Positions 8,317-17,855 of a stretch of DNA of 64,000 nt are shown here, in pieces (the first letter of the stretch is position 1; each line of letters starts with the position of its first letter). Both the position numbers and the translations under genes were made by a program. The notes below the pieces were generated by a model. It did not search any database. It was not told where the DNA came from and saw nothing but the letters and a program-made list of their open reading frames with translations. Source of the DNA: Sphingomonas yunnanensis (lineage in GTDB: Bacteria; Pseudomonadota; Alphaproteobacteria; Sphingomonadales; Sphingomonadaceae); the NCBI RefSeq assembly GCF_019898765.1, contig NZ_JAIOKB010000004.1, positions 248,001 to 312,000 of the forward strand, written 5' to 3'.

Positions 8317-9273
8317 ATGCTCGATACCCCCGCCGCCGCGGTGCCCACGCTCAGCCTCGCCGACCAGGATCGCGACCCCGACGGCTTCGCCGCCGCGCTG
8401 GGCGGCTCGTTCGAGCGCTTCGGCTTCGCCATCGTCGCCGACCACGGCGTGCCGCAGGATCTCATCGGGCGCGCATGGGCCGAGACCGCCGCGCTGTTCG
8501 CGCTGTCCGAGGAGGAGAAGCGCGGCTATCACGTCCCCGGCGCGGGTGGCGCGCGGGGCTACACGCCGTTCAAGACCGAGATCGCCAAGGACGCCCGGCA
8601 CGTCGACCTCAAGGAATTCTGGCACGTCGGGCGCGAGCTGTCCGCGGGGCACCGCTATTCCGCGGACATGCCCGCCAACGTCTGGCCGGCGCGACCTGAG
8701 GGGTTCAAGGACACGTTCCTCGCGCTGTTCGAGGCGTTCGACCGCGCCGGCGACCGGCTGCTGTCCGCGATCGCGCGCCATCTCGGGCTCGCGCCCGATT
8801 GGTTCGACCCGGCAGTGCGGGACGGCAATTCGGTGCTGCGCCTGCTCCACTATCCGCCGATCCCCGCCGACGCCGAGGGGGTGCGCGCCGGCGCGCATGA
8901 GGACATCAACCTTATCACGCTCCTGCTCGGCGCCGAAGAGGCCGGGCTGGAGCTGCTCGAGCGCGACAGCGGGCGCTGGCTCGCGATCAAGCCGCCGGCC
9001 GGGGCGATGGTGGTCAACGTCGGGGACATGCTGCAGCGGCTGACCAACCACGTGCTGCCGTCGACGACGCACCGCGTCGTCAACCCGCCGCCCGAGCGTC
9101 GCGGCCACTCGCGCTACTCGATGCCCTTCTTCCTGCACCCCGCGCCCGACTTCCTGATCGAGACGCTGCCGCAGACGATCACCCTGGAGAGACCGGACCG
9201 TTACCCGACGCCGATCACCGCCAACGGCTATCTGCACGAGCGGCTGGTCGAGATCGGGCTGATCAAGAAATAG
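8317..9273 (+). CDS. Isopenicillin N synthase family Fe(II)/2-oxoglutarate-type dioxygenase
   Basis: The 318-residue protein has the N-terminal DIOX_N segment (FERFGFAIVADHGVPQDLIG) and the double-stranded beta-helix catalytic core. The iron ligands are visible as H-x-D in AHEDINLITLLL (about residue 192) and the distal His in STTHRVVNPPPERRGHSRYS (about 250), where R-x-S is the co-substrate-binding pair. Such orphan bacterial relatives oxidise small molecules and need not make beta-lactams. No biosynthetic neighbours suggest a substrate. Bacterial genomes often carry one next to purine or transport genes. The start has only a weak ribosome binding site. Confidence 0.88.
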   Translation: MLDTPAAAVPTLSLADQDRDPDGFAAALGGSFERFGFAIVADHGVPQDLIGRAWAETAALFALSEEEKRGYHVPGAGGARGYTPFKTEIAKDARHVDLKEFWHVGRELSAGHRYSADMPANVWPARPEGFKDTFLALFEAFDRAGDRLLSAIARHLGLAPDWFDPAVRDGNSVLRLLHYPPIPADAEGVRAGAHEDINLITLLLGAEEAGLELLERDSGRWLAIKPPAGAMVVNVGDMLQRLTNHVLPSTTHRVVNPPPERRGHSRYSMPFFLHPAPDFLIETLPQTITLERPDRYPTPITANGYLHERLVEIGLIKK

Positions 9274-9325
9274 CGAGGGCAGGAGGGTGGATCGTCCGAG
9301 AGACGCGTCGCACTCCTTCATTCTG

Positions 9326-9423
9326 GCGTCATCCTGAACTCGTTTCAGGATCCACGGCACCGCCTACTCAGCCGCCGGACGGTCCGCGGCAGGGTGGATC
9401 CTGAAATAAGTTCAGGATGACGC
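9326..9423. repeat. Intergenic bipartite palindromic repeat (type A)
   Basis: The left arm GCGTCATCCTGAAC and right arm GTTCAGGATGACGC are perfect inverted copies bounding the 98-nt element. Inner arms CAGGATCCAC and GTGGATCCTG also pair. Near-identical elements lie at 25322-25417 and 52591-52682. It sits between convergent genes. Confidence 0.8.
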
Positions 9424-9508
9424 TAGAGTCGAAGCGTCTGCGTAGCTCGCGAATGAGCAACGGCACGCTCGGGCGCGCGACATCTTGCGGTAACGGTTAT
9501 CCCCGCTC

Positions 9509-10024
9509 TCACGCGATCCGCTCCGGCCGCTCCGCGGCGTCGGCAGCGATCGCGCTGTCGGGGGCCATCGCCTCCCAGGGGAAGACGAACCAGTCCTTGG
9601 TCACGGCGCGATCGATCGCGCGCGCGGCGTAGTCGACCCGCTGCGCGGAGCCGACATTGTCGATCAGCGTGGCGAACCGCACACTGCCTGACGTCGCGTC
9701 GGCGCGCGCGAGCATGGCGCGCAGGTGGCCGATGGTGCGGCCCGAGTCGTTGATGTCGTCGACGAACAGGAGCGGCTCGCCCGCGCGCGTCCGCGCCGCC
9801 AGCCGCTCGATCGTGTCGACGGCGAGCGCCTCGGACTGCGAGGAATAGTCCACCGCCAGCATCGGAAGCCCGGTCGCGTGGCTGAGATAGACCGCGGGGA
9901 TCAGCCCGCCGCGACCGACGCCGATAAGATGCGCCGGCGCCCAGTCGGAGGCGGCGAGCGACTCGGCCAGCGCGCGGACGGCGGCGACCAGTTCGGCATG
10001 GGTGATGGCGGTGTAGATCGGCAT
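9509..10024 (-). CDS. Purine-type phosphoribosyltransferase (xanthine/hypoxanthine PRTase-like)
   Basis: A 171-residue type I phosphoribosyltransferase. The PRPP-binding signature LLFVDDINDSGRTIG is clear at about residues 88-102, and an upstream IGVGRGGLIPAVYLSHATG matches the pyrophosphate-binding loop region. It probably transfers ribose phosphate from PRPP to a purine base in salvage (xanthine or hypoxanthine/guanine). The sequence cannot decide which base. The C-terminal WFVFPWEA fits the xanthine/HGPRT-like group of alphaproteobacteria. It is a standalone gene flanked by palindromic repeats on both sides. Confidence 0.82.
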   Translation of the reverse strand: MPIYTAITHAELVAAVRALAESLAASDWAPAHLIGVGRGGLIPAVYLSHATGLPMLAVDYSSQSEALAVDTIERLAARTRAGEPLLFVDDINDSGRTIGHLRAMLARADATSGSVRFATLIDNVGSAQRVDYAARAIDRAVTKDWFVFPWEAMAPDSAIAADAAERPERIA

Positions 10025-10094
10025 CGCGGGCGTGTAGCGCTGATCGGGCCGGCGGACGAGGGGGGCGGCCGTGAAGGCACCGCCCTACCACGCG

Positions 10095-10188
10095 TGCCAC
10101 CCCGGCGCACCCCGGACCCCGGTTGGGAAGTCTTCTGCGAGTGCCACTTAGGCCTCCCAACTGGACCCCGGCGTGCGCCGGGGTGGCA
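10095..10188. repeat. Intergenic bipartite palindromic repeat (type C)
   Basis: TGCCACCCCGGCGCAC (10095-10110) is a perfect inverted copy of GTGCGCCGGGGTGGCA (10173-10188). An almost identical but more symmetric element is at 57687-57776. Confidence 0.75.
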
Positions 10189-10233
10189 GCTCTCTGGTGA
10201 GGGGCAGCCTTGTGACACCAGATCACCCCCCGC

Positions 10234-11868
10234 TCACCGCCGCAGCAATCCCCCGAGCACCCCGCGCACGACCGAACCCAGCAGCCCGCCCGACGCACCG
10301 CCGCCCCGCCGCCCGCCACCGAGCACCGCCTTGGTCACCTCGTTCGCGACCGTCCGCCCCAGCGCGGAGGAGGCCGATCGCGTCGCCGAGGTCATCGCCC
10401 GGTTCCACGGGTCGTTGGCGCGCTCGCGCTCCTCGGCACGCTGGCTGCGCTCGGCCTCGCGCTGCGCGGCGACCCGCTCGCGCGCCTGCCGAGCCTCCTC
10501 CTTGGCCTGGAGCGCGGCGGCCTTGCTCGCCTCGTCCTGCGCGGTCGCGGCGGCGCGCGCGGCGGCGGCCTCCTGCGTCTTGGCCGACAGCAGCTCCTCC
10601 GCCGACTCGCGGTTCACCAGCGTGTCGTAGCGATCGCCGATCGCGTCGGTGGCGAGCAGCACCTTGCGCTCCTCCGGCGTCACCGGCCCGACCCGGCTAG
10701 ACGGCGGGCGCACCAACGTCCGCTCGACCGGACTGGGCGAGCCGTCGCCCTGGAGCAGCGACACCAGCGCTTCGCCGGTCTTGAGCTCGGTGATCGCTGC
10801 GGCGACATCGAGCCCGGGATTGGCGCGGAAAGTCTGCGCCGCCGCCTGCACCGCTTTCTGGTCGCGCGGGGTGAAGGCGTTGAGCTTGTGCTGCACGCGA
10901 TTGCCGAGCTGGCCCGCCACCTTGTCGGGAATGTCGATCGGGTTCTGCGTGATGAAATAGACGCCCACGCCCTTGGAGCGGATCAGTCGCACGACCTGCT
11001 CGATCTTGTCGAGCAGCGCGTCGGGCGCGTCGTCGAACAGCAGATGCGCCTCGTCGAAGAAGAAGCATAACTTGGGTTTGTCGAGGTCGCCCACCTCGGG
11101 CAGCTGCTCGAACAGCTCGCTCAGCAGCCACAGCAGGAAGGTGGAGTAGAGCCGCGGCGCCGCCATCAGCTTGTCGGCGGCGAGGACGTTGACGAGGCCC
11201 TGGCCCTGGTCGTCATGGCCGAGCAGGTCGCCCAGCTCGAGCGCGGGCTCGCCGAAGAAGTGGGTCGCACCCTGGCTGCGCAGCTGGAGCAGCGAGCGCT
11301 GGATCGCGCCGACCGACTGTCTGGAGACATTGCCCCATCTCGCGGTCAGCTCCTGCGCGCGCTCGGCGCAATGCGCCAGCACCGCCTGGAGGTCGTCGAG
11401 GTCGAGCAGCAGCAGATGCTCCTCGTCGGCGAGCTGGAAGGCGATCGTCAGCACGCCCTCCTGCACCTCGTTGAGCCCCATCAGCCGCGCGAGCAGCAGC
11501 GGTCCCATCTCGCTCACCGTGGTGCGTACGGGGTGGCCCTGTTCGCCGAACAGGTCCCAGAACTGCACCGGGCAGGGGGCATAGGCCCAGTCGGTCAATC
11601 CGATCTCGGCGGCGCGCGCGGCGAAGGCGGCGTGGGTCTTGGCGGTCGCGGCGCCCGGCAGCGCGAGGCCGGAGAGGTCACCCTTCACGTCGGCGACGAA
11701 GCAGGCGACGCCGGCGCGCGAGAAGCCCTCGACGACGCCCTGGAGTGTGACGGTCTTGCCGGTGCCGGTCGCGCCCGCGATCAGACCGTGGCGGTTGGCG
11801 CGCGCGAGTTGGAGCCATTGCGGCCGCGCGCCGCCCGCGTTCGCGCCGATGAAGATGCCGTCCGCCAA
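10234..11868 (-). CDS. HerA/YjgR-like ATPase (DUF853)
   Basis: The 544-residue protein is a P-loop ATPase of the DUF853/YjgR group, related to the HerA-FtsK translocases. The Walker A sequence GATGTGKT is at about residues 32-39, and the Walker B region is [13 protein letters not shown] near 270. From about 410 the protein is a long charged, Ala/Glu/Arg-rich coiled coil ([20 protein letters not shown]), ending in a Gly-rich tail with [15 protein letters not shown]. The cellular role of this group is not established; DNA translocation or repair is inferred from HerA. It is monocistronic, and the start has the usual family context ([13 protein letters not shown]). Confidence 0.9.
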   Translation of the reverse strand: MADGIFIGANAGGARPQWLQLARANRHGLIAGATGTGKTVTLQGVVEGFSRAGVACFVADVKGDLSGLALPGAATAKTHAAFAARAAEIGLTDWAYAPCPVQFWDLFGEQGHPVRTTVSEMGPLLLARLMGLNEVQEGVLTIAFQLADEEHLLLLDLDDLQAVLAHCAERAQELTARWGNVSRQSVGAIQRSLLQLRSQGATHFFGEPALELGDLLGHDDQGQGLVNVLAADKLMAAPRLYSTFLLWLLSELFEQLPEVGDLDKPKLCFFFDEAHLLFDDAPDALLDKIEQVVRLIRSKGVGVYFITQNPIDIPDKVAGQLGNRVQHKLNAFTPRDQKAVQAAAQTFRANPGLDVAAAITELKTGEALVSLLQGDGSPSPVERTLVRPPSSRVGPVTPEERKVLLATDAIGDRYDTLVNRESAEELLSAKTQEAAAARAAATAQDEASKAAALQAKEEARQARERVAAQREAERSQRAEERERANDPWNRAMTSATRSASSALGRTVANEVTKAVLGGGRRGGGASGGLLGSVVRGVLGGLLRR

Positions 11869-12309
11869 GGTCGTCGCTCCTGCCGCTGGTCTCGCTATCG
11901 TATGTCATAGGATGCGGCGCTCGCGGCGTCACGAGGGAGACGGGCGAACTTGCGCTGCTCGGCCGTGGACGACCGTCCCGACCTTTTCGGATCGTCTGAA
12001 CCAGAACGGCAAAAGGGGATCGCAGACCGAACGTCGAAGGAAATCGCCGCACAGTGGCCGGCCCACTTCCTACTTCGTCATTCCCACCTTCCCGGGAATG
12101 ACGGGAGTGGGGCGTGGCGATGATGGAAGCGATGCACTGAAGCTCGCGCCCATCGTGGAAAGGGCCGCGACGACCCTTGCGTCCGCGCACGACGCGTGTT
12201 CGGCGATACGAGGCGCTCGTACCGCACCTCCTTCCCCGCCACCAACAGGAGAGGGGCCGCCGCACTCTTCGGCGCGGCGGCCCCTCCACCCTGACGGGCT
12301 GCCCCGGCC
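11869..12309. other. 441-nt gap between herA-like gene start and degP end
   Basis: No convincing gene is present. The gap holds a 28-nt palindrome (CGTCATTCCC at 12076-12085 against GGGAATGACG at 12094-12103) and the degP-end hairpin at 12251-12286. The promoter of the HerA-like gene should lie at 11869-11950, but I cannot point to convincing boxes. Confidence 0.55.
12251..12286 (-). terminator. Hairpin downstream of degP, probable terminator
   Basis: GAGGGGCCGCCGC (12251-12263) and GCGGCGGCCCCTC (12274-12286) form a perfect 13-bp stem with a 10-nt loop, 23 nt after the degP stop. No T-tract follows, so it may be a Rho-assisted end or an RNA stabiliser. Confidence 0.45.
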
Positions 12310-13863
12310 TTACTTGATCTTCACCGCCACGAAACCACCGGCCTGGCGCCCCCGGGTGATGTTGAGCAGCACTTGCGGCCGCCCCGCCGCCTTCGCCGCC
12401 GCCACGATGCGCGCGACGTCGGCGGCGCTGCGCACCGGCTGCGAGTTGACCGAGGAGATCACGTCGCCGCGGCGCAGCTTCTGTGCCGCATCGCTCGACG
12501 GATCGGTCGCCGCGACCACCACGCCCTGGACGGTCGAGTCCACCCCGAGCGAGCGCGCGATCTGCGGCGTCAGCGGCTGCACCGTGATGCCGAGCGAGCT
12601 CGACGCGGGTGCGGCCTGCTCGCTGTCGTCGCCGCCGCCGAAGCTGTCGTCGTCGTCACCGCTACCGCCGGTCAGCGCCGCCATCTGATCCTCGGACGGG
12701 CGCGTGCCCACCGTGGCGTTGAGCGACTGGCGCTTGCCGTCACGGATCACGTCGAGCTTGATCGTCGACCCCGGCGCGGCATTGGCGACGAGGTAGGAGA
12801 GCGTCTTCTCCGGCGTCACCGCCTGGCCGTTGATCGCGGTCACGACGTCGCCCGCGCGAAGTCCCGCCTTGGCACCAGGGCCGGCCGGCTCGACGCGCCC
12901 GACGATCTCGCCCGAGTCCTTGGGCAGGCCGAGCGCCGAGGCCATGTCGGCGTTGACCGCCTGGATGCTGACGCCGAGATAGCCGCGCTTGATCGCCTGG
13001 CCCTTCACCAGCGTGTCGATGATCGGCTTGGCCTCGGTGGTCGGGATGGCGAAGCCGATGCCAATGTTGCCGCCCGACTGCGAGTAGATCTGGCTGTTGA
13101 TGCCGATCACCTCGCCGTTGAGGTTGAACATCGGGCCGCCCGAGTTGCCCTGGTTGATCGCGGCGTCGGTCTGGATGAACGTGTCGAACGGACCGCCGCC
13201 GGTGGCGCGGTGCACCGCCGAGACGATACCCGCCGTCACGGTGCCGCCGAGGCCGAACGGCTGGCCGATCGCGACCACCCAGTCGCCGACGCGCGCGCGG
13301 CTCGAGTCACCGAGGCGGACGAACGGCAGCGGCGTGGGCGAGGTGATCTTGAGCACCGCGAGATCGCTGGTCGGGTCGCGGCCGACGAGCTTGGCGGTAT
13401 ATTCCTTGCGGTCCTGCAAGGTCACCGTGATCGACTCGACCGTGGCGCCGCGCGACGCCGGCGCGATCACGTGGTTGTTGGTGACGACATAGCCGTCGGC
13501 CGAGATCAGGAAGCCCGAACCGAGCGAGGTGCCCTCGCGCGTCACCGGGGCACCGCCGCCACCGCCGCCGCCACCGCCGAACTGGCCGAACAGGTCGCCG
13601 AACGGCGTGCCGGCGAACGGGTTGGCCGACTGCTGGACGGTCACCTTCTGCGTGGTGGAGATGTTGACCACCGCCGGTTGCAGCTTCGCCACCAGGTCGG
13701 CGAAGCTCATCGGCGCGCCGGCGCGGGGCGCCGAGGCACTGATCGCGCCCGGCTCGTTCTGCGCGACCTGCGCGGTCGCGGGGTTCTGCAGCGTCAGCGA
13801 CGCCGCGGTGCCGCCGAGGAGAAGGGCGCCGGTGAGGGCGTAGGCGTAACGCACTTTCTTCAT
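12310..13863 (-). CDS. degP: Periplasmic serine protease of the DegP/HtrA family
   Basis: The 517-residue HtrA protease/chaperone degrades or refolds misfolded envelope proteins. It has a signal peptide (about 1-31, cleaved near PATAQ) and a trypsin-like domain with catalytic triad His131 (TNNHVIA), Asp167 (PTSDLAVLKI) and Ser241 (QGNSGGP). Two PDZ domains follow (about 285-375 and 425-510). The LA loop before the protease core holds an unbroken run of nine Gly, and the linker between the PDZ domains is acidic (GDDDDSFGGGDDSEQ). AGAGGA precedes the ATG. It lies 102 nt downstream of hflC on the same strand, the usual hflKC-degP order in alphaproteobacteria. Confidence 0.96.
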   Translation of the reverse strand: MKKVRYAYALTGALLLGGTAASLTLQNPATAQVAQNEPGAISASAPRAGAPMSFADLVAKLQPAVVNISTTQKVTVQQSANPFAGTPFGDLFGQFGGGGGGGGGAPVTREGTSLGSGFLISADGYVVTNNHVIAPASRGATVESITVTLQDRKEYTAKLVGRDPTSDLAVLKITSPTPLPFVRLGDSSRARVGDWVVAIGQPFGLGGTVTAGIVSAVHRATGGGPFDTFIQTDAAINQGNSGGPMFNLNGEVIGINSQIYSQSGGNIGIGFAIPTTEAKPIIDTLVKGQAIKRGYLGVSIQAVNADMASALGLPKDSGEIVGRVEPAGPGAKAGLRAGDVVTAINGQAVTPEKTLSYLVANAAPGSTIKLDVIRDGKRQSLNATVGTRPSEDQMAALTGGSGDDDDSFGGGDDSEQAAPASSSLGITVQPLTPQIARSLGVDSTVQGVVVAATDPSSDAAQKLRRGDVISSVNSQPVRSAADVARIVAAAKAAGRPQVLLNITRGRQAGGFVAVKIK

Positions 13864-13965
13864 GTCCTCTGAATCACCCTGTCGAATAAAGCGGGAACGC
13901 TGCGTCCTGTGCCGAACAAGCGATGAACGTCGATTGAATATGAACGCGCGACATCGCCGCGGGTT

Positions 13966-14841
13966 CTATCGCCGCCCGCCTTCGAACTCACGCAGATAGC
14001 CGTTGTTGGGGCTCATGATGATATTGGTGCTGCCCTCGGGCTGCGGGCCGCCGTCCGCCCCGAAAGTGTGGCGGTAGCTCTGCATCGCGCGGTAGAAGTC
14101 GTAGAAATCGGCGTCCTTGCTGAAGGCGTCGGCGTAGATCCGAGCCGCCTCGGCGTCGGCCTCGGCGCGGACGATCTGCGCCTGCTTCTGGCCCTGCGCG
14201 CGGATCGTGTTGGCCTCCTGCTGGCGCGCGGTGCGCATCCGCTGGAGCGCGCTCTCGAGCGGGCTGCCGTCGGGCAGGTCGGCGTGCTTGATCCGCACGT
14301 CGACGATCTCGGCGCCATATTGCTTGGCCGAGCGGCCGAGCGACTCCTGGATCTCGTCCATCACGCGACCGCGCTCCGGGCTGAGCAAGGTCGCGAACGG
14401 CACCTTGCCGAGCTCGTTGCGCAGCGCGGTGCCGAGCAGCGGGCGGAGCTGGTCGGCGACCCGCTCCTCGGTGTTCGAGGTGCTGCCGGTCGAGGTCACC
14501 GCACGCAGCGGATCGACGATGCGGAAGCGCGCGAAAGCGTCGACGTTGAGCCGCAGCTGGTCGGTCGAGAGCACCAAGGTGTTGTCGAGATCGGCGTCGA
14601 GCACGCGCTTGTCGACCCAGACAATCTTGTCGACGAAGGGGATTCGCGCGATCACGCCGGCGCCGGTGCGGCCGATCGACTGGCCCGGCTGCCACTGGTT
14701 GATCAGGCGCACCGGGTTGTTGAGGCGGAGCACCACCGCCTGCTGCGTCTCGGGCACGATCGCGAAGGTCGCCGCGGCGACGATCACCAGCGCCAGCGCG
14801 AGCAGGCCGGCGGCGACGGGGTTGCGGAGCCAGACGGGCAT
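13966..14841 (-). CDS. hflC: HflC, subunit of the FtsH protease regulator
   Basis: The 291-residue SPFH/band 7 protein has one N-terminal membrane anchor (about 8-28, AAGLLALALVIVAAATFAIV) and the periplasmic SPFH domain, including RIVDPLRAV and EIVDVRIKHADLP. It ends in a coiled-coil region rich in Ala, Glu and Arg. With HflK it forms the large cage around FtsH that restrains membrane protein degradation. The start codon shares one base with the hflK stop (TGATG), so the two are translationally coupled. Length is normal. The final residues are FEGGRR, with no extra domain. Confidence 0.96.
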   Translation of the reverse strand: MPVWLRNPVAAGLLALALVIVAAATFAIVPETQQAVVLRLNNPVRLINQWQPGQSIGRTGAGVIARIPFVDKIVWVDKRVLDADLDNTLVLSTDQLRLNVDAFARFRIVDPLRAVTSTGSTSNTEERVADQLRPLLGTALRNELGKVPFATLLSPERGRVMDEIQESLGRSAKQYGAEIVDVRIKHADLPDGSPLESALQRMRTARQQEANTIRAQGQKQAQIVRAEADAEAARIYADAFSKDADFYDFYRAMQSYRHTFGADGGPQPEGSTNIIMSPNNGYLREFEGGRR

Positions 14842-15947
14842 CAGCGCGCTCCCCCGTTGCTCGGCTGCGCCGGGGCGGTGCCGGACGCGGTCGCGCCGGG
14901 CTCCTGCAGGCGGCGGCCGCGCTCGATCGGCAGATAGGGCGTCACGCCCGGGGTCTCGACGATCGTCTTGTCGGTCTTGGCCAGCACGGCCTCCATGGTC
15001 TCGTAATACATGCGGCGGCGGGTCACCTCGGGGGCGAGGCGATATTGCGCGTACACCTGGTCGAACGCCGAGGCCTCGCCCTGCGCGCGCGCGACCACCT
15101 GCTGCGAGTAGGAGCGCGCGTTGTTGAGGTTGCCCACCGCCTCCTGCTGTGCCGCGGTCACCGCGTTGAAGTCGTCGGCGAGCTGCGACGGCGGCGCCGC
15201 CTGCTTGATCGACACGCCCTGGACCTGCACGCCCGCCTGATAACTGGTGAGGATCTGCTGCATCGTCTCGGCGACGCGCGCCTCGATCTCGGTCCGCCCC
15301 GCGCCGATCGCCTGGTTGAGCGTGGTGGTGGCCAGCACCGAGCGCATCGCGCTCTCCGCGGTGGCGCGCACCGTCTCCTGGGGATCCTTGATCTCGAACA
15401 CGTAGTTGCGCGCGTCCGAGACGCGCCAGCGCACGGTGTAAGCGAGATCGATGATGTTCTGGTCGCCGGTCAGCACGGTCTCGCCGCCGTCGCGCGGGAA
15501 CTCGTCGGTGCGGACCTGCTCGACGTCGACCTTGGTGACGTTGACGATCGGCGCGGGCAGGGTGACTCGGATGCCCGGCTCGAGCATCCCCGAGTAGCGC
15601 CCGAAATAGGTGACGACGCCGCGCTGCTGCGGGCCGATCTGGTGGATCGAGGTGAGCACCAGCCAGATCGCGACCAGCACGGCGACGCCGAGCAGCCACA
15701 GCACCCGCGCGTTGGCGCCGATCGGGAAATGCGGCCCGCCGCCGCCTTCGCCACCACCGCCGCCGCCCCCGCCGCGCGCACGGCGGATGAATTCGTCGAG
15801 CGCGGTCGGCTTGGCGCCGGCGCGTTTGGCGCCCGGCGGCACCGACCAGGGGTTGCGCGGACCGACATTGTCGTCGTTGCCCCAGGGTCCGTTGCTTTGT
15901 GCGGCGAGGGGGATGGGGCGCCGAAGCCAGCGTCGCGAGATGATCAT
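14841..15947 (-). CDS. hflK: HflK, subunit of the FtsH protease regulator
   Basis: The 368-residue partner of HflC has a cytoplasmic N-terminal segment (about 1-70) with the usual GPWG start motif and a glycine-rich stretch (eight Gly, then GEGGGG). A transmembrane helix follows (about 80-98, LWLLGVAVLVAIWLVLTSIH), then the SPFH domain (GVVTYFGRYSGMLEPGI) and a C-terminal coiled coil. I chose ATG 15947 because MIISRRWLRR is followed directly by the family N-terminus, and because the frame further upstream is antisense to the divergent mrp gene. It heads the hflK-hflC-degP run. Confidence 0.95.
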   Translation of the reverse strand: MIISRRWLRRPIPLAAQSNGPWGNDDNVGPRNPWSVPPGAKRAGAKPTALDEFIRRARGGGGGGGGEGGGGPHFPIGANARVLWLLGVAVLVAIWLVLTSIHQIGPQQRGVVTYFGRYSGMLEPGIRVTLPAPIVNVTKVDVEQVRTDEFPRDGGETVLTGDQNIIDLAYTVRWRVSDARNYVFEIKDPQETVRATAESAMRSVLATTTLNQAIGAGRTEIEARVAETMQQILTSYQAGVQVQGVSIKQAAPPSQLADDFNAVTAAQQEAVGNLNNARSYSQQVVARAQGEASAFDQVYAQYRLAPEVTRRRMYYETMEAVLAKTDKTIVETPGVTPYLPIERGRRLQEPGATASGTAPAQPSNGGAR

Positions 15948-16013
15948 CCCGCCTTTATAAGTGCGGATCGGCCGAAAAACAGTGGCAAGCCGCGACGCGG
16001 GGCGTAACGGATC

Positions 16014-16964
16014 ATGTCCATGGACGAGAATGACGTGAGACAGGCGATCCGCGCGGTCGCGGGCGAGCGCGCGACGGTGCGCCTCGAGGGGCAGCGGATC
16101 GGCGTGGTGATCGACGCCAGCGGGCTCGACGCTTCCGCGCGCGACGCGCTGGAGGCGGCGGTGCGCATGGCGGCGGCGCGGCCCGGCTACGACGTGCGCA
16201 CCGTCGTGACCGCCGAGCGCGCGCGGCGGCGGCTGATCGCGGTGGCGAGCGGCAAGGGCGGCGTCGGCAAGTCGACGCTCTCGGCCAATCTCGCGATCGC
16301 GCTCGCCCGCGCGGGCCGGCGGACGGGGCTGGTCGATGCCGACATCTACGGCCCGTCGCAGCCGCGGCTGATGGCGGTGGAGGGCACCCGACCCGAGGCG
16401 CGCGACAAGGTGCTGCTGCCCGTCGCGACGCCCTATGGCGTACCGCTGCTGTCGATGGGGCAGTTGGTCGAGCCCGGCCGCGCGATCGCGTGGCGCGGGC
16501 CGATGACCGCGGGCGCGCTCGGGCAGCTGGTCGACGCCGACTGGGGGCTCACCGACACGCTCGTGGTCGACCTGCCGCCGGGGACGGGCGACGTCCAGCT
16601 CACCATGGTGCAGAAGCACCGGCCCGCCGGCGCGGTGATCGTCTCCACGCCGCAGGACCTCGCGCTGATCGACGCGCGGCGCGCGATCGACCTGTTCCAG
16701 AAAGCGGGCGTGCCGATCATCGGGCTGGTCGAGAATATGGCGGGCTATGCCTGCCCGCATTGCGGCGAGGTGTCCGACCCGTTCGGCCGCGGCGGTGCGG
16801 AGGCGGCGGCGCGCGAGGCGGGGAGCCCTTTCCTCGGGCGGGTGCCGCTCGATCTGGCGATTCGAGTCGCCTCGGACGCAGGCGATCCGCCCGCGGCGCA
16901 TGACGACGACCGCGTGTTCGCGCCGATCGCGGCGCAGGTGGCGGAGTGGCTCGAGGCGAACTGA
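16014..16964 (+). CDS. mrp: Mrp/ApbC family Fe-S cluster carrier ATPase
   Basis: The 316-residue P-loop NTPase carries iron-sulfur clusters to apoproteins. The N-terminal MIP18-like part (1-65) is followed by the deviant Walker A SGKGGVGKST (79-88), then GLVDADIYGPSQPRL and LVVDLPPGTGDVQLT. The CPHCG motif near residue 246 supplies the two Cys that bridge a cluster across the dimer. A nearby start exists: MSM could begin at codon 1 or 3. It is divergent from hflK with only 66 nt between starts, so both promoters must be packed there. Confidence 0.95.
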   Translation: MSMDENDVRQAIRAVAGERATVRLEGQRIGVVIDASGLDASARDALEAAVRMAAARPGYDVRTVVTAERARRRLIAVASGKGGVGKSTLSANLAIALARAGRRTGLVDADIYGPSQPRLMAVEGTRPEARDKVLLPVATPYGVPLLSMGQLVEPGRAIAWRGPMTAGALGQLVDADWGLTDTLVVDLPPGTGDVQLTMVQKHRPAGAVIVSTPQDLALIDARRAIDLFQKAGVPIIGLVENMAGYACPHCGEVSDPFGRGGAEAAAREAGSPFLGRVPLDLAIRVASDAGDPPAAHDDDRVFAPIAAQVAEWLEAN

Positions 16965-16973
16965 AGGGGCGTG

Positions 16974-17046
16974 CTCCTGCGCACGCAGGAGTCAAGGGCC
17001 CGGTAGCGCCGCGCCCGGCGCCCTGGGCGCCTGCTTGCGCAGGAAC
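16974..17046. repeat. Short palindromic repeats after mrp (type E)
   Basis: CTCCTGCG (16974-16981) pairs with CGCAGGAG (16984-16991), and a second CCTGCTTGCGCAGGAA-type hairpin follows near 17031-17045. The same core recurs at 35750-35773 and 59424-59440. It may also serve as the mrp transcript end. Confidence 0.55.
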
Positions 17047-17127
17047 ACGATGCCGACGTCGGCAACCGACGCGCTGACCCCTCGTTCGGATAAAGGTGCT
17101 ACGAGTGTCAGAAAGAGGAGAGCTCCG

Positions 17128-17574
17128 ATGCCGCTTACCGCCGACGACGACATCCGCGCGCTGCTCGAGGAGACCCGCACGATCGCGCTGGTCGGCGCCT
17201 CCGACCGACCTGACCGCCCCTCGAACGGCGTGATGAAGACGCTCCAGGCGCACGGTTATCGCGTCATCCCGGTCAACCCGCAGCTCACCGGCGAGCATAT
17301 CCACGGCGAGTTCGTCTTCCGCGAGCTCGCCCAGCTCGGCGACCCGATCGACATGGTCGACATCTTCCGCCGCTCCTCGGCCGCGGGCGAGATCGTCGAC
17401 CAGGCGATCGCGATCGGCGCCAAGGCGGTGTGGCTCCAGCTGGGCGTGATCGATCAGGCGGCGGCGTCGCGCGCCGAAGCCGCCGGGCTCAAGGTGGTGA
17501 TGGACCGCTGTCCCGCGATCGACTTGCCGCGGCTGGGCGTGGCGTCCCTGCGGGAGAAAGCTACCGGAGCGTAG
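17128..17574 (+). CDS. CoA-binding domain protein (YccU-like)
   Basis: The 148-residue single-domain protein has the CoA-binding Rossmann fold of the succinyl-CoA synthetase alpha type. Its motifs are TIALVGASDRPDRPSNGVM (about 17-35), YRVIPVNPQLTGE and MVDIFRRSS, ending VMDRCPAIDLPRL. YccU-type proteins bind CoA or a related nucleotide; their biological role is not settled. The ATG at 17128 follows GAAAGAGGAG, a good Shine-Dalgarno, so I prefer it to frames opening further left. It stands alone. Confidence 0.9.
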   Translation: MPLTADDDIRALLEETRTIALVGASDRPDRPSNGVMKTLQAHGYRVIPVNPQLTGEHIHGEFVFRELAQLGDPIDMVDIFRRSSAAGEIVDQAIAIGAKAVWLQLGVIDQAAASRAEAAGLKVVMDRCPAIDLPRLGVASLREKATGA

Positions 17575-17855
17575 CTGTCCGGGCGACGAAAGAACATGGC
17601 TCCGCGGTGAATGAGCCGGACGAAGCGCGGAGCCGTGCTGCACACTTATGGCTGGATGCTCCCCGCGCGGTCGATGCGGCCGCACGATAACCGACGCGCA
17701 CTCCTGCACGGTAAGTCCGCTCATGTGGCGTTCCGCCCCGGGGAGTGGATCACCGCTCCGGGTCATCGCGTCGCTGGCGCCATCGCGCGCGGCGCTCGAC
17801 CCTTTCCAGCTGGTCGTCGCCTCTGTTACGACCCGGCGTACGAGAGGGAGGGTCC

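Noticed and set aside
8317..9273. Beta-lactam biosynthesis locus
   Set aside because: The gene is only an isopenicillin N synthase family oxygenase; no ACV synthetase or other pathway gene is present.
15948..16013. Specific sigma-70 promoter for hflK (TTGCCA ... TTATAA)
   Set aside because: The two boxes are about 22 nt apart, too far for a standard promoter, and the -10-like box lies almost against the start codon.
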